A stretch of DNA of 64,000 bases from Arthrobacter pascens (GCF_017052465.1 NZ_JAFHKT010000130.1:61556-125555), one strand, 5' to 3'; positions 44,272 to 57,038 are shown, counted from the first letter of the stretch. Notes: generated from the letters alone by a model not told the origin. Numbers and translations are program-made.

Positions 44272-44401
44272 GGCCGTACCCGGTCCAGGCGCGTCCTATG
44301 CAGCAGGCAAGGGGAACTGTGAGGTAGCTTACAAGGACGAAGCCATTAGGGGGCCGGTCAGTGAGGCTCCTGTTCTGCCCTAGCTATGTGGAGGAGGCCC
44401 G

Positions 44402-46192
44402 GTGCTCATTGGCCTCATGCGCCGCCTTCTGTCGGAACACCGTGCCGCGGTGTGGGCCCTCATTGTGCTGCAGATGCTCCAAACGGCCGGCAACCTGCTG
44501 TTGCCCACACTGAACGCCAGCATCATCGACGACGGCATCCTGCCCGGCCGTCAGGACGTGATCCTGCGGCTCGGCGGCTGGATGGCAGCGATCTCCGTTG
44601 TCCAGGTCGCTGCCGCGCTGGGGGCCGGATACCTTGGGGCAGGAGTGGCCATGAAGATCGGCCACCGGCTCCGGCGCGACCTGTTCGCCAAGGTCCAGGA
44701 GATGTCTTCCCAGGAGGTCAGTGCCTTCGGCGCGCCGAGCCTCGTGACCCGGGCCACCAATGATGTGCAGCAAATCCAGACCTTCGCCGTCCTGGTCTTT
44801 ACGATGCTGGCCGCCGCACCGGTCATGGGCATCGGGGGCATCATCCTGGCGGTCCAGCAGGACGCGGCCCTGTCCGTCGTCGTGATTGCCATCGTTCCCC
44901 TGCTGGTCCTGATCATGACTGTCATCGTGCGGCGCCTGATTCCGCTGTACCGGCAGGGGCAGGCGCTGATAGACGGCGTTACCCGGATCCTGCGGGAACA
45001 GATCATCGGCGCCAGCGTCATCCGCGCGTTCGTGCGGCAGGGCCACGAGGCGGCGCGCTTTGCCGAGGCGAACCGGCAGCTGACGGGCAACAACCTGCAG
45101 TCGGCACTGCTCGTCGCCGGCATGCTGCCCATGATCATGATCGTGGTGAACCTCTCCTCTGTGGCCGTGGTCTGGTTCGGCGGGCATCTCATTCAGGCCG
45201 GCAGCATGCAGGTAGGGGCGCTGACTGCCTTCATCGCCTACATCCTGCAGATCCTGCTGGCCATCATGATGGCCATGTACGTGTTCATGACCGCCCCCCG
45301 GGCGGCTGTCTGCGCAGAACGCGTTCAGGGGGTCCTGGATGTGGTGCCGGCCGTTGCCGGCATGGAAACTGCCGACGAAGCACCCGCCGCCGGGTCGGCA
45401 GCGGGAACGCCAAACGCCGGCACTCCGGCCGCGGGTGCTCCGGCTTCGGGAGCAAGAGTGGAGTTCCGGGACGTCGTTTTCGCCTATCCGGGCGCGGAAA
45501 CCCCGGTACTTGGCGGCATCTCCTTCACCGCCCGCGCGGGATCCACGACAGCAATCATCGGCTCCACTGGCAGCGGAAAATCCACACTGCTGAATTTGCT
45601 GCCACGTTTCCTGGACGCCGTCGGCGGCGAGATCAGCCTGGACGGACGGGACATCCGCAGCTTCGGGCTGGATGACCTCCGGGGCCGGATGGCCGTGGTC
45701 CCACAGCAGGCGTACCTCTTCTCCGGCACCGTGGCCGGAAACCTGCGGATGGCCGCGCCCGCGGCCACGGACGGGGACCTGTGGCAGGCGCTCCGCCGTT
45801 CGCAGGCGGACGACTTCGTCCGCAGGCTGCCGAACGGCCTGAACGCCGCCGTGGGCCAGGGCGGTGCCGGACTTTCGGGGGGCCAGCGGCAGCGGCTCTG
45901 CATTGCGCGCGCCATTCTCCGCAAAGCGCAGGTCTTCCTGTTTGACGACAGTTATTCCGCCCTGGACTACGCAACGGAGGCGAGCGTCCGGCAGGCACTG
46001 GTCCCGGTCCTGGAGACCGCCACAGTGATCGTGGTAGCCGAGCGGATCGCCAGCATCATGGATGCCGACCAGATCCTCGTCCTCAACGACGGCCGCCTCG
46101 AGGCGCAGGGAACGCACGCGCACCTGCTCCGGACCTCCCGGACCTACCGAGAGATAGCCGAGTCCCAGCTCGCCATGAACGGGCTGCCATGA
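44402..46192 (+). CDS. ABC exporter half-transporter, degenerate NBD partner
   Basis: A 596-aa membrane-fused ABC half-transporter: six membrane helices to about residue 310, then an Ala/Gly/Pro linker, then the ATPase. Walker A is GSTGSGKST (387-395) and the signature LSGGQ (from 491) is intact. Walker B ends FLFDDS with Asp where the catalytic Glu should be, and the switch His is Glu (VVAERIA). So its own catalytic site is dead, but it supplies a good signature to its partner. GTG at 44402 follows GGAGGAGG. First gene of a three-gene operon. Confidence 0.92.
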   Translation: MLIGLMRRLLSEHRAAVWALIVLQMLQTAGNLLLPTLNASIIDDGILPGRQDVILRLGGWMAAISVVQVAAALGAGYLGAGVAMKIGHRLRRDLFAKVQEMSSQEVSAFGAPSLVTRATNDVQQIQTFAVLVFTMLAAAPVMGIGGIILAVQQDAALSVVVIAIVPLLVLIMTVIVRRLIPLYRQGQALIDGVTRILREQIIGASVIRAFVRQGHEAARFAEANRQLTGNNLQSALLVAGMLPMIMIVVNLSSVAVVWFGGHLIQAGSMQVGALTAFIAYILQILLAIMMAMYVFMTAPRAAVCAERVQGVLDVVPAVAGMETADEAPAAGSAAGTPNAGTPAAGAPASGARVEFRDVVFAYPGAETPVLGGISFTARAGSTTAIIGSTGSGKSTLLNLLPRFLDAVGGEISLDGRDIRSFGLDDLRGRMAVVPQQAYLFSGTVAGNLRMAAPAATDGDLWQALRRSQADDFVRRLPNGLNAAVGQGGAGLSGGQRQRLCIARAILRKAQVFLFDDSYSALDYATEASVRQALVPVLETATVIVVAERIASIMDADQILVLNDGRLEAQGTHAHLLRTSRTYREIAESQLAMNGLP

Positions 46193-46205
46193 GAGGCGTG
46201 CTGCA

Positions 46206-48083
46206 GTGAGGGGTGCACACGCCGCCGCGCGGCCGGGCGGAGCCTTCCGGGCGGCCGCGGCCCGGCTCATCGGACTCCTGGCCCCGTCCAGGGGGCGGAT
46301 GCTCATCGCCGTGGCGGCCACCTGCGGGTTCGCGGCACTCAACGTCACCGCCCCGAAACTCCTTGGGGATGCCACGGACGTGGTGGTGGAGGCGTTCGTC
46401 GGCGGTGACTTTGACGAGGGCAGGCTGGCGCGGCTGCTGCTGGTGGTGGCGCTGATGTACATAGGGACTTCGCTGTTCAACTGGCTGCAGGGGGTGCTCA
46501 CCGCCAACGCCGTGCAGGAACTCGTTTTTGAGCTGCGTGCTGCTGTCGAAGACAAGCTGCACCGGCTGCCGTCGTCGCACTTCCAGGAGCAGACGCGCGG
46601 TGACGTGCTCAGCCGGGCAACCAACGACGTCGACAATATCTCCCAGTCCCTGAACCAGCTGCTGACGCAGGTGATCATGGCTGTCCTGATGCTCTGCGGT
46701 TCGCTGGCCATGATGCTGTGGATCTCGCCGCTGCTGGCCGCCATAGCCCTTGTCTCGGTTCCCGTTTCCACCCTCATTACCGTTTTGATTGCCCGGAAGT
46801 CCCAGGCCTACTTCGCCGAGCAGTGGGCTTCAACGGGAGCGCTGAACGCGCACATCGAGGAATACGTGACGGGGCACGAGGTCATCAAGGCCTTCGGACA
46901 GCAGGACGCTGTCTCGCAGATTTTCGCCAGCGGAAACGACCGGCTGGCCCGTACCTCTGCCAGGGCGCAGTACATGTCGGGCGCCGTGCAGCCCCTGATG
47001 GTGTTCATCGCCAACCTCAACTACGTGGCCGTGGCCGTGGTGGGCGCCCTGCAGGTCGCGGCGGGGGCCATGACCATCGGCGGCGTCCAGGCGTTCATCC
47101 AGTTCAGCAGGCTCTTTACCCAACCGATGGGACAGATCGGCGGAATGCTCACGCTGATGCAGTCGTGCGCCGCGTCCGCGGAGCGGGTGTTCTCCCTCCT
47201 GGATTCGGAGGAGATCGCTGATGCCGCCGCCGCGGCCGGGAAGCAAAGCCTCAGCGGGCGGATCGAGTTCGAGAACGTGACATTCGGCTACGTCCCCGGG
47301 GTTCCCGCCGTCAGCGGATTGACCTTCTCCGTCCTGCCAGGGCAGACGGTGGCAATCGTGGGCCACACGGGCGCCGGCAAAACCACTGTGGTCAACCTGC
47401 TGATGCGCTTCTATGAGATCGATTCCGGCCGCATCACCTTCGGCGGCACCGACATCGCTGACGTGCCGCTCGACTCCCTGCGCTCGCATTTCGGCGTGGT
47501 CCTGCAGGATGTCTGGCTTTTCAGCGGAACGATCCGGGAAAACATCGAGTACGGACGGCCGGGGGCAAGCGGCGCGGACATTGTGGCCGCAGCCGAGGCA
47601 ACCCACGTCGCCCCCTTCCTCCGCGCGTTGCCGGGCGGCTACTCCACCCGGCTCGGCAACGACGGTGATTCGCTGAGCCAGGGGCAGCGGCAGCTGATCA
47701 CCATAGCCCGGGCCGAACTGGCCGGGCGCAGCGTTCTCATCCTGGACGAAGCCACCAGCTCCGTGGACACGCGGACAGAGGTGCAGATCCGGCTGGCCAT
47801 GAAGAGGTTGCGCCGGGGCAGGACCAGCTTCGTCATTGCCCACAGGTTGTCCACGATCCGCGACGCTGATCTAATCTTGGTCATGGACCACGGACGCATT
47901 GTTGAACAGGGAACCCACCAGAGCCTGCTGTCCGGAGACGGATATTACACGCGGCTCTACAACGCCCAGTTCCGCGGACTCGACAGGGCCGCCGCCGCGG
48001 CGCAGGACACCGGTACGCATGGCAAGGCCGTCCAAAACACTCCCGGCCGGGCAAACGGCAGCGCGGGAGAGCCGGCCCTGTGA
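46206..48083 (+). CDS. ABC exporter half-transporter, catalytic NBD partner
   Basis: A 625-aa ABC half-transporter: six helices to about residue 330, then the ATPase. Walker A is GHTGAGKTT (386-394), Walker B LILDEATSSVD has the catalytic Glu, and AHRLSTI has the switch His. The signature is LSQGQ instead of LSGGQ (490). Paired with the upstream protein it makes an asymmetric heterodimer of the TM287/288 or BmrCD type: one working site, one degenerate. Probably drug or lipid export. GTG start; ends overlapping the GntR gene by four bases. Confidence 0.93.
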   Translation: MRGAHAAARPGGAFRAAAARLIGLLAPSRGRMLIAVAATCGFAALNVTAPKLLGDATDVVVEAFVGGDFDEGRLARLLLVVALMYIGTSLFNWLQGVLTANAVQELVFELRAAVEDKLHRLPSSHFQEQTRGDVLSRATNDVDNISQSLNQLLTQVIMAVLMLCGSLAMMLWISPLLAAIALVSVPVSTLITVLIARKSQAYFAEQWASTGALNAHIEEYVTGHEVIKAFGQQDAVSQIFASGNDRLARTSARAQYMSGAVQPLMVFIANLNYVAVAVVGALQVAAGAMTIGGVQAFIQFSRLFTQPMGQIGGMLTLMQSCAASAERVFSLLDSEEIADAAAAAGKQSLSGRIEFENVTFGYVPGVPAVSGLTFSVLPGQTVAIVGHTGAGKTTVVNLLMRFYEIDSGRITFGGTDIADVPLDSLRSHFGVVLQDVWLFSGTIRENIEYGRPGASGADIVAAAEATHVAPFLRALPGGYSTRLGNDGDSLSQGQRQLITIARAELAGRSVLILDEATSSVDTRTEVQIRLAMKRLRRGRTSFVIAHRLSTIRDADLILVMDHGRIVEQGTHQSLLSGDGYYTRLYNAQFRGLDRAAAAAQDTGTHGKAVQNTPGRANGSAGEPAL

Positions 48084-48460
48084 GCACCGGCCAGCCCTTC
48101 CCCGGACAGTGGAAACCCAACCACGGCAGCTCCGTGGCCCTCTACGAGCAGCTCCGGCTTCACGTCATCGAGCAGGCGGACCAGGGCAAGATCGCCCCCG
48201 GGACCCGGCTGCCCGCAGTCAGGAACCTTGCCGAGGTTCTCGGTGTGGCTCCCCATACGGTCGCACGGGCCTATAAGGAACTTGAAGCTGCCGGCGTGGT
48301 GGCCACGAAGGGCCGGAACGGGACCGTCGTGTGCGCCCGGGATGAACGCTGGGGAGCGCTTTCGGCGGCCGCCGCGGAATTCGCCGCCGCGGCAAAGTCG
48401 CAGGGCGCCACGTTCGCGGAGGCTGTGCACCTGCTGGCGGCGGCCTACGACGCGGAATAG
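48080..48460 (+). CDS. GntR-family regulator, YtrA-type
   Basis: A 126-aa regulator with only the GntR winged helix (about residues 18-85: SVALYEQLRLHVIEQADQGKI region and TRLPAVRNLAEVLGVAPHTV) and a short helical tail, as in the YtrA subfamily. Such regulators usually repress neighbouring ABC transporter operons, and here the start (GTGA at 48080-48083) overlaps the ABC gene. It likely controls its own operon in response to a substrate of the exporter. No operator could be identified. Confidence 0.9.
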   Translation: MSTGQPFPGQWKPNHGSSVALYEQLRLHVIEQADQGKIAPGTRLPAVRNLAEVLGVAPHTVARAYKELEAAGVVATKGRNGTVVCARDERWGALSAAAAEFAAAAKSQGATFAEAVHLLAAAYDAE

Positions 48461-48475
48461 CGGGGGCGTGGATAT

Positions 48476-48491
48476 TCGAAGAAGTTTTCGA
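48476..48491. promoter_or_regulatory. SOS (LexA)-like box before uvrA
   Basis: TCGAAGAAGTTTTCGA differs from the Gram-positive LexA site (TCGAAC-N4-GTTCGA) by one base in each half. It ends 10 bases before the uvrA ATG, a position that fits repression of an SOS gene. uvrA is a known SOS target in related bacteria. Confidence 0.4.
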
Positions 48492-48501
48492 TTAGCATTG
48501 G

Positions 48502-51432
<2,931 letters not shown>

Positions 51433-51487
51433 GACGGCAGCCCCCGGGCCTGCACCGGCACCGGGGCTCGTGGGGGCCATGAACGGA

Positions 51488-51526
51488 CACATGCCGTGCC
51501 GGGAAGTATTCCCGGCACGGCATGTG
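51488..51526 (+). terminator. Perfect 18-bp inverted repeat after uvrA
   Basis: CACATGCCGTGCCGGGAA and its exact complement flank a three-base loop (GTA) 56 bp after the uvrA stop. A very stable hairpin; no T tract, only AATTTG after it. Probably a terminator of uvrA. Confidence 0.6.
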
Positions 51527-51563
51527 AATTTGTGCAGGGGTGCTCTCGTGAGAAACTAAGCCG

Positions 51564-52280
51564 GTGACTTCAACAACAGTGCCCGTGATCTTCGACCTGG
51601 ACGGCACTCTTGTCGATCCGGCCGGCGGCATAACAGACGGAATTGCCGCGGCTCTCACTGAATTCGGGATCCCCGTCCCGAGCCAGGATCTCCTGGACGC
51701 GATGGTCGGGCCAAAGCTGAGTGACTCACTGCTGACCATCGCGGGAGTTCCGCCAGCCATGCTGAAGAACGTCATCCGCAGCTACCGGATGCGCTACCTG
51801 GACACAGGCATCTCGCAAAGCCGCCTCTACCCGGGAATCGCAGAGCTTCTGGAAAGCTACGCGGCAGCAGGGCGCCCCGTGGCGGTGGCAACCCAAAAGC
51901 CGGAGAACCTCGCGCACGTGGTCCTGGAACACCACAAGATTGCCCGCCGGTTCGCGGCGATCCACGGATCCGCTGTGGACGAAACCGCCGCAGCGGCCGG
52001 CCCCATCGGCAAGACCGGGATCATCGCCGCCGCCATGGCAGAGCTCCGCACGCAGCACGCCATCATGGTGGGCGACCGTGCGCAGGACGTGGCAGGTGCC
52101 CTCGCCAACGGCATCGACTGCATCGGTGTCAGCTGGGGGTTCGCCCCCGACGGCGAACTTGAGGCAGCAGGGGCTGTGGCCGTGGTCCATGACGCCCCGA
52201 GCCTCCGCAACGCCATCGAGGAGCTGGAATCTGTCCGGGCCGCGGCTTTGAGCGAGGTGCGCAACGATGGAGCTCTTTGA
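51564..52280 (+). CDS. HAD-superfamily phosphatase (phosphoglycolate phosphatase-like)
   Basis: A 238-aa HAD enzyme: IFDLDGTLVDP (Asp11, Asp13) is the nucleophile motif, VAVATQKPENLA gives motif II, KTGIIAAAMAEL contains the motif III Lys region, and MVGDRAQDVAGA gives the final acidic motif. The cap domain lies between. Fits the Gph/PhnX-like 5'-nucleotidase or phosphoglycolate phosphatase group; substrate not determined. GTG start at 51564. The end overlaps the acyltransferase by 14 bases. Confidence 0.88.
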   Translation: MTSTTVPVIFDLDGTLVDPAGGITDGIAAALTEFGIPVPSQDLLDAMVGPKLSDSLLTIAGVPPAMLKNVIRSYRMRYLDTGISQSRLYPGIAELLESYAAAGRPVAVATQKPENLAHVVLEHHKIARRFAAIHGSAVDETAAAAGPIGKTGIIAAAMAELRTQHAIMVGDRAQDVAGALANGIDCIGVSWGFAPDGELEAAGAVAVVHDAPSLRNAIEELESVRAAALSEVRNDGAL

Positions 52281-52935
52281 CGGCATCAGGTGGACCACCC
52301 GCGGGCTGATCTCGGGCACCTGCCGGCCCACTGTGACCGGCCTGGAGAACGTGCCGAAGGACGGGCCCTTCATCGTGGCACCCAACCACCTTTCCTTTCT
52401 GGACAGCGTGATCGTGCAGGCGCTGATGCCGCGCCCCGTGGCCTTCTTCGCCAAGGCCGAATATTTCACGACGAAGGGCGTCAAGGGGCGCCTGATGAAG
52501 TCCTTCTTCCAGGCTGTCGGCTCGATTCCCGTGGAGCGCGGCGAGCAGGCCGCGAGCGTGCAGGCCCTGCGGACCCTCCTGGACATCCTGGAGGACGGCA
52601 GAGGCATCGGCATCTACCCCGAGGGCACCCGCTCACGCGACGGCATCCTCTACCGTGGCCGGACCGGGGTGGGCTGGCTTGCCCTCACCACAGGAGCACC
52701 CGTCATCCCCGTTGGCCTCATCGGCACGGAGAAGCTGCAGCCCGCGGGCCGCAATGCCGTGAAGCCCCAGCATTTCATCATGAAGGTCGGCGAGCCGCTG
52801 TACTTCGAGAAGACCGGGCCGGACCACTCCCTGCCGGCGCGCCGGCAGGTAACCGACCGCATCATGGACGCCATCGCGGAGCTCAGTGGGCAGGAACGCT
52901 CCACGGGCTATAACCAGAGCAAGGCCATCGAGTAG
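52267..52935 (+). CDS. 1-acyl-sn-glycerol-3-phosphate acyltransferase (PlsC-like)
   Basis: A 222-aa membrane-associated acyltransferase. The catalytic NHLSFLD (His41-x4-Asp46) and EGTRSRDG motif (about 118-125) match the PlsC family, which adds the second acyl chain to phosphatidic acid during phospholipid synthesis. PVIPVGLIGTEKL follows as usual. Start overlaps the HAD gene by 14 bases, so they are co-transcribed. Whether this is the main PlsC of the cell is unknown. Confidence 0.9.
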   Translation: MELFDGIRWTTRGLISGTCRPTVTGLENVPKDGPFIVAPNHLSFLDSVIVQALMPRPVAFFAKAEYFTTKGVKGRLMKSFFQAVGSIPVERGEQAASVQALRTLLDILEDGRGIGIYPEGTRSRDGILYRGRTGVGWLALTTGAPVIPVGLIGTEKLQPAGRNAVKPQHFIMKVGEPLYFEKTGPDHSLPARRQVTDRIMDAIAELSGQERSTGYNQSKAIE

Positions 52936-52976
52936 GGACGGCCAGCAGGCGTCCGCAGGCTCAGTAGACTGGAAGC

Positions 52977-54992
52977 GTGGCAGATCCAGCAAGTTACCGA
53001 CCCCAGACGGGTGAAATTCCAACCAATCCGGGCGTATACAGGTTCCGGGATCCCCACGGCAGGGTCATCTACGTCGGCAAGGCAAAGAACCTCCGCTCTC
53101 GCCTGAACTCGTACTTCGCCAATCCCGCGGGCCTCCTGCCAAAGACGCACGCGATGGTCCACGCCGCAAGCAGCGTTGAGTGGACCGTCGTCGGAAGCGA
53201 ACTGGAATCGCTGCAGCTGGAATACACCTGGATCAAGGAATTCAAGCCGCGATTCAACGTTGTCTTCCGGGACGACAAGACGTACCCGTACCTTGCCGTC
53301 ACCATGGGGGAGAAGCTGCCCCGCGTGCAGGTGATGCGCGGAGAGCGGCGGAAGGGAACCCGCTACTTCGGTCCCTATACGGCCGGTGCGATCAGGGAAA
53401 CCATGGACACCCTGCTGCGTGTGTTCCCGGTGCGCAGCTGCAGCGCCGGTGTCCTCAAGCGCGCCCAAGCCAGTGGCCGGCCGTGCCTGCTCGGCTACAT
53501 CGACAAGTGCTCGGCGCCCTGCGTCGGCCGAGTCACCCCTGAGGAGCACCGGGCCCTGGCCGAAGACTTCTGTGCCTTCATGGGCGGCGAAGCCAAGCGC
53601 TTTATCGCGCGGCTGGAAAAGGACATGGCTGCCGCCGTCGCTGAGCTGGACTATGAGCGGGCCGCCAGGATCCGCGACGACATCGCGGCCCTCCGCAAGG
53701 TCTTCGAGCGGAACGCCGTGGTGCTGGCCGAAGACACCGACGCCGATGTTTTCGCACTCCATGAGGACGAACTCGAAGCTGCAGTCCAGGTGTTCCACGT
53801 CCGCGGGGGCAGGGTCAGGGGCCAGCGCGGCTGGGTGGTCGAAAAGGTGGAGGACTCCACCACCCCGGACCTCGTGGAACACCTGCTGCAGCAGGTCTAC
53901 GGCGAGGACGCCGAAGTCCAGGGGAGGCTTCCCCGCGAGGTGCTGGTCCCCGTGGAGCCAAGCAATGCCGCGGAGCTGGCGGTGTGGCTGGGCGGCCTGC
54001 GGGGCGCCAAGGTGGATATCCGGGTGCCGCAGCGCGGCGACAAGGCCGCCCTGATGTCCACCGTCCGGGAGAACGCGGAACACGCCCTGAGGCTGCACAA
54101 GACCAGGCGGGCCGGTGACCTCACGGTGCGGTCGCAGGCACTGCAGGAACTCCAGGAGGCCCTTGAGCTGCCCGTGCCGCTGTTGCGGATCGAGTGCTAC
54201 GACGTGTCGCATGTCCAGGGAACCAACGTGGTCGCATCAATGGTGGTGGTGGAGGACGGCCTGCCCAAGAAATCCGATTACCGGAAGTTCTCCATCACCG
54301 GGGCGGCGGCGACCGATGACACCGCCGCCATGCACGACGTCCTGACCCGGCGCTTCCGGCACTACCTGCTGGACAAGACAGCGCAGGTGGACGCGTCCGA
54401 CGTCGGGATCGCGGCGCCGGCTCCTGCCGGCGGCAATGGAGGGGCACTGGCGGACACCACCACCGCGGCGCCGCGGGCCAAGTTTGCCTATCCTCCCAAC
54501 CTTGTGGTGGTTGACGGCGGAAAACCGCAGGTCAACGCCGCCGCGCGTGCCCTGGCCGGACTCGGTGTGGACGACGTCTACGTGGTGGGGCTGGCCAAGC
54601 GGCTGGAGGAGGTGTGGCTGCCGGACAGTGACTTCCCGGTCATCCTGCCCCGCTCCTCGCAGGGCCTGTACATGCTGCAGCGCATCCGCGACGAGGCGCA
54701 CCGCTTTGCCATCTCGTTCCACCGGCAGAAGCGCGGAAAGGCGATGACGGTTTCTGCCCTTGACGGCGTCCCCGGCCTCGGCGATTCCAAGCGCAAGGCG
54801 CTGCTTGCCCACTTCGGGTCCGTGCGGAAGATCAAGGCGGCAACTGCTGAGGAGCTCACGGCAGCCAAGGGCATCGGCCCAGCCCTCGCGGCGGCCATTG
54901 TCACCCATTTCAGTGCCAACGGCGCGGGGGCCGAGTCCGTGGATGCCGTTCCGGCCATCAATATGACCACGGGCGAAGTGCTGGAAACTTAG
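52977..54992 (+). CDS. uvrC: Excinuclease ABC subunit C
   Basis: A 671-aa UvrC, the double-incision nuclease of excision repair. The GIY-YIG nuclease is at about residues 14-95 (NPGVYRF and [14 protein letters not shown]). CSAPCVGR is the Cys-rich patch, a UVR motif ([20 protein letters not shown], about 221-240) binds UvrB, and an RNase H-like domain ([19 protein letters not shown], then [10 protein letters not shown]) makes the 5' cut. Tandem helix-hairpin-helix motifs ([15 protein letters not shown]) end it. GTG start at 52977. A spacer-rich insert (about residues 475-500, [10 protein letters not shown]) is family-variable. rapZ follows after 85 bp. Confidence 0.98.
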   Translation: MADPASYRPQTGEIPTNPGVYRFRDPHGRVIYVGKAKNLRSRLNSYFANPAGLLPKTHAMVHAASSVEWTVVGSELESLQLEYTWIKEFKPRFNVVFRDDKTYPYLAVTMGEKLPRVQVMRGERRKGTRYFGPYTAGAIRETMDTLLRVFPVRSCSAGVLKRAQASGRPCLLGYIDKCSAPCVGRVTPEEHRALAEDFCAFMGGEAKRFIARLEKDMAAAVAELDYERAARIRDDIAALRKVFERNAVVLAEDTDADVFALHEDELEAAVQVFHVRGGRVRGQRGWVVEKVEDSTTPDLVEHLLQQVYGEDAEVQGRLPREVLVPVEPSNAAELAVWLGGLRGAKVDIRVPQRGDKAALMSTVRENAEHALRLHKTRRAGDLTVRSQALQELQEALELPVPLLRIECYDVSHVQGTNVVASMVVVEDGLPKKSDYRKFSITGAAATDDTAAMHDVLTRRFRHYLLDKTAQVDASDVGIAAPAPAGGNGGALADTTTAAPRAKFAYPPNLVVVDGGKPQVNAAARALAGLGVDDVYVVGLAKRLEEVWLPDSDFPVILPRSSQGLYMLQRIRDEAHRFAISFHRQKRGKAMTVSALDGVPGLGDSKRKALLAHFGSVRKIKAATAEELTAAKGIGPALAAAIVTHFSANGAGAESVDAVPAINMTTGEVLET

Positions 54993-55030
54993 CCCGCGTC
55001 CTGATTCTTAGCTAGGGTAAGTACGGAAAT

Positions 55031-55066
55031 CTTGCCGCGCGCACTTCTGTGCACGCACACGGCAAG
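55031..55066 (+). other. Hairpin in the uvrC-rapZ gap
   Basis: CTTGCCG (55031-55037) pairs with CGGCAAG (55060-55066), and an inner GCAC/GTGC stem tightens the loop. It ends 11 bases before the rapZ ATG, so it may end uvrC transcripts or shape the rapZ leader. Confidence 0.4.
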
Positions 55067-55077
55067 CTAGAGCAGAA

Positions 55078-56016
55078 ATGGGGCTGGAATTAATGGCAGA
55101 GCCGACGGCAGGAACCGGCGTCGATGAGGAAGGCCTCACGCCAGTGAAGCCGGTCGAGGCGGAACTGCTCGTGGTCACGGGCATGTCCGGAGCCGGCCGC
55201 AGCACGGCATCCGACGCGCTGGAGGACCACGGCTGGTACGTCGTCGAAAACCTGCCGCCGCAGATGCTGGGCACCCTGGCGGAACTGGTGTCGCACGCCC
55301 CCCAGACGATCCCCAGGCTCGCCGTCGTGGTGGACGTTCGGAGCAAGGCGCTGTTCGCCGACATCCGCGCCGCCCTCCACGCCCTGGCGGCCAGCGGTGT
55401 CACCTTCCGGGTGCTGTTCCTTGACGCGAGCGACGACGTCCTTGTCCGCCGCTTCGAGCAGGGCAGGCGTCCGCACCCGCTGCAGGGTGGCGGCAGGATC
55501 CTTGACGGCATTGCCGCCGAACGCGAGCTCCTGAAGGAGCTGCGGGATTCCTCCGACCTGGTGCTGGACACGTCCGCGTTCAACGTCCACGGCCTGGCCA
55601 CCGCCATCACCGAGCTCTTCTCCGAGACCGGCCCGGTGGCACTGCGCCTGAACATCATGAGTTTCGGCTTCAAATATGGATTGCCTGTCGACGCGAACTA
55701 CGTTGCGGACGTCCGGTTCATTCCCAACCCCCACTGGGTGCCCAAACTGAGGCCGCACACCGGCCTCGACCAGGACGTCAGCGACTACGTCCTCGAGGCC
55801 GAGGGCGTCCCGACGTTCGTGGAACGCTACGTCATGGCCCTCGAGCCTGTCCTCGACGGGTACCGCCGCGAAAACAAGCACTATGCCACCATCGCCGTGG
55901 GATGCACCGGCGGGAAGCACCGGTCGGTGGCAGTCGCCGTCGAGCTTTCCAAGAAGCTGGCGCAATATCCGCGCGTAACGGTGACCACCACCCACCGGGA
56001 CCTGGGCCGCGAATAA
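55078..56016 (+). CDS. rapZ: RNase adapter/nucleotide-binding protein RapZ (YvcJ)
   Basis: A 312-aa P-loop protein. GMSGAGRST (about residues 36-44) is its Walker A, with Arg in place of the usual Lys, and [13 protein letters not shown](T)GGKHRSV form the conserved C-terminal domain. In Enterobacteria RapZ directs GlmZ RNA to RNase E; in Gram-positives it is a GTPase-like protein of unclear role. Encoded uvrC-rapZ-yvcK-whiA as in most Actinobacteria. Start 55078 taken; ATG 55093 is possible. Stop overlaps the next ATG by one base (TAATG). Confidence 0.95.
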   Translation: MGLELMAEPTAGTGVDEEGLTPVKPVEAELLVVTGMSGAGRSTASDALEDHGWYVVENLPPQMLGTLAELVSHAPQTIPRLAVVVDVRSKALFADIRAALHALAASGVTFRVLFLDASDDVLVRRFEQGRRPHPLQGGGRILDGIAAERELLKELRDSSDLVLDTSAFNVHGLATAITELFSETGPVALRLNIMSFGFKYGLPVDANYVADVRFIPNPHWVPKLRPHTGLDQDVSDYVLEAEGVPTFVERYVMALEPVLDGYRRENKHYATIAVGCTGGKHRSVAVAVELSKKLAQYPRVTVTTTHRDLGRE

Positions 56017-57029
56017 TGGGCGTGCTGACCGGCCCGCTGCCCCTCATCCCACCGTCAGGCCTGGCGGGCTCGCAGCAGGCCAAGGGCCCCTCCGTGGTGG
56101 CCCTTGGCGGAGGCCACGGCCTCGCGGCATCCCTCTCGGCGTTGCGGCTGCTGACCTCCGAACTGACGGCGGTGGTCACCGTGGCGGACGACGGCGGATC
56201 CTCCGGCCGCCTCCGCGAAGAGTACGGCGTCCTGCCGCCGGGCGATCTCCGCATGGCACTGTCGGCACTCTGTGACGACACCGACTGGGGGCGCACGTGG
56301 CGCGATGTCATGCAGCACCGCTTCCGCTCGGGGCCCGGCGGCGGTTCCCTGGACGACCACGCCATGGGCAATCTGCTGATCGTCACCCTGTGGGAGCTGC
56401 TTGGCGACGCCGTGGCCGGGTTGAAGTGGGCGGGGGCACTGCTTGGGGCCCGCGGCCAGGTCCTGCCCATGTCCACGGTGCCGCTCACCATTGAGGGCGA
56501 CGTGCGCGTTACCGCACCGGACGGCAGCAGCACCCTCACCACCATCAGGGGCCAGGCGCGCTGCGCGGTGGCCGGTTCGCTCGAAAGCGTCCGACTCATG
56601 CCCGAGGATGCGCCGGCCTGCGTTGAAGCCCTGACGGCGATCGAACTTGCCGACTGGGTGATCCTGGGCCCTGGATCCTGGTACACCTCGGTCCTCCCGC
56701 ACCTGCTGTTGCCGGAGATGAGGCAGGCGCTGTGCGACACGCCGGCCAAACGCTGCCTCACCATGAACCTGGCCATGGACACGAAGGAAACCTCCGGGAT
56801 GTCCGCCGCCGACCACCTGCACGTGCTGCGCAGTTACGCACCGGACTTCAGCGCCGACGTCGTGCTGGCCGACCCCGCGTCCGTTTCAGACGTGAAGGAG
56901 TTTGAGCGGGCCGCCGGGATGATCGGAGCCGAGGTCGTCTTGGGTAAAGTAGGGGCTTCGGGTCGGCGTCCCGTCCACGACCCCCTGCGGCTGGCAACGG
57001 CCTACCAGGATATTTTCGGGAACAGTTAG
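56016..57029 (+). CDS. yvcK: YvcK/CofD-family gluconeogenesis factor
   Basis: A 337-aa protein of the YvcK group: VVALGGGHGLAASLSALR (about residues 27-44) is the nucleotide-sugar-binding loop, VTVADDGGSSGRLREEYG follows, and LGPGSWYTSVLPHLL is near the C-terminus. YvcK/CuvA affects cell shape and growth on gluconeogenic carbon, and binds UDP-sugars. Start ATG shares one base with the rapZ stop, so it is coupled. Longer frames upstream are shadows inside rapZ. Confidence 0.94.
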   Translation: MGVLTGPLPLIPPSGLAGSQQAKGPSVVALGGGHGLAASLSALRLLTSELTAVVTVADDGGSSGRLREEYGVLPPGDLRMALSALCDDTDWGRTWRDVMQHRFRSGPGGGSLDDHAMGNLLIVTLWELLGDAVAGLKWAGALLGARGQVLPMSTVPLTIEGDVRVTAPDGSSTLTTIRGQARCAVAGSLESVRLMPEDAPACVEALTAIELADWVILGPGSWYTSVLPHLLLPEMRQALCDTPAKRCLTMNLAMDTKETSGMSAADHLHVLRSYAPDFSADVVLADPASVSDVKEFERAAGMIGAEVVLGKVGASGRRPVHDPLRLATAYQDIFGNS

Positions 57030-57038
57030 GAAGGTGCC

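Noticed and set aside
44384..46777. 797-codon minus-strand frame across the ABC genes
   Set aside because: Shadow of two well-conserved ABC proteins; no recognisable product.
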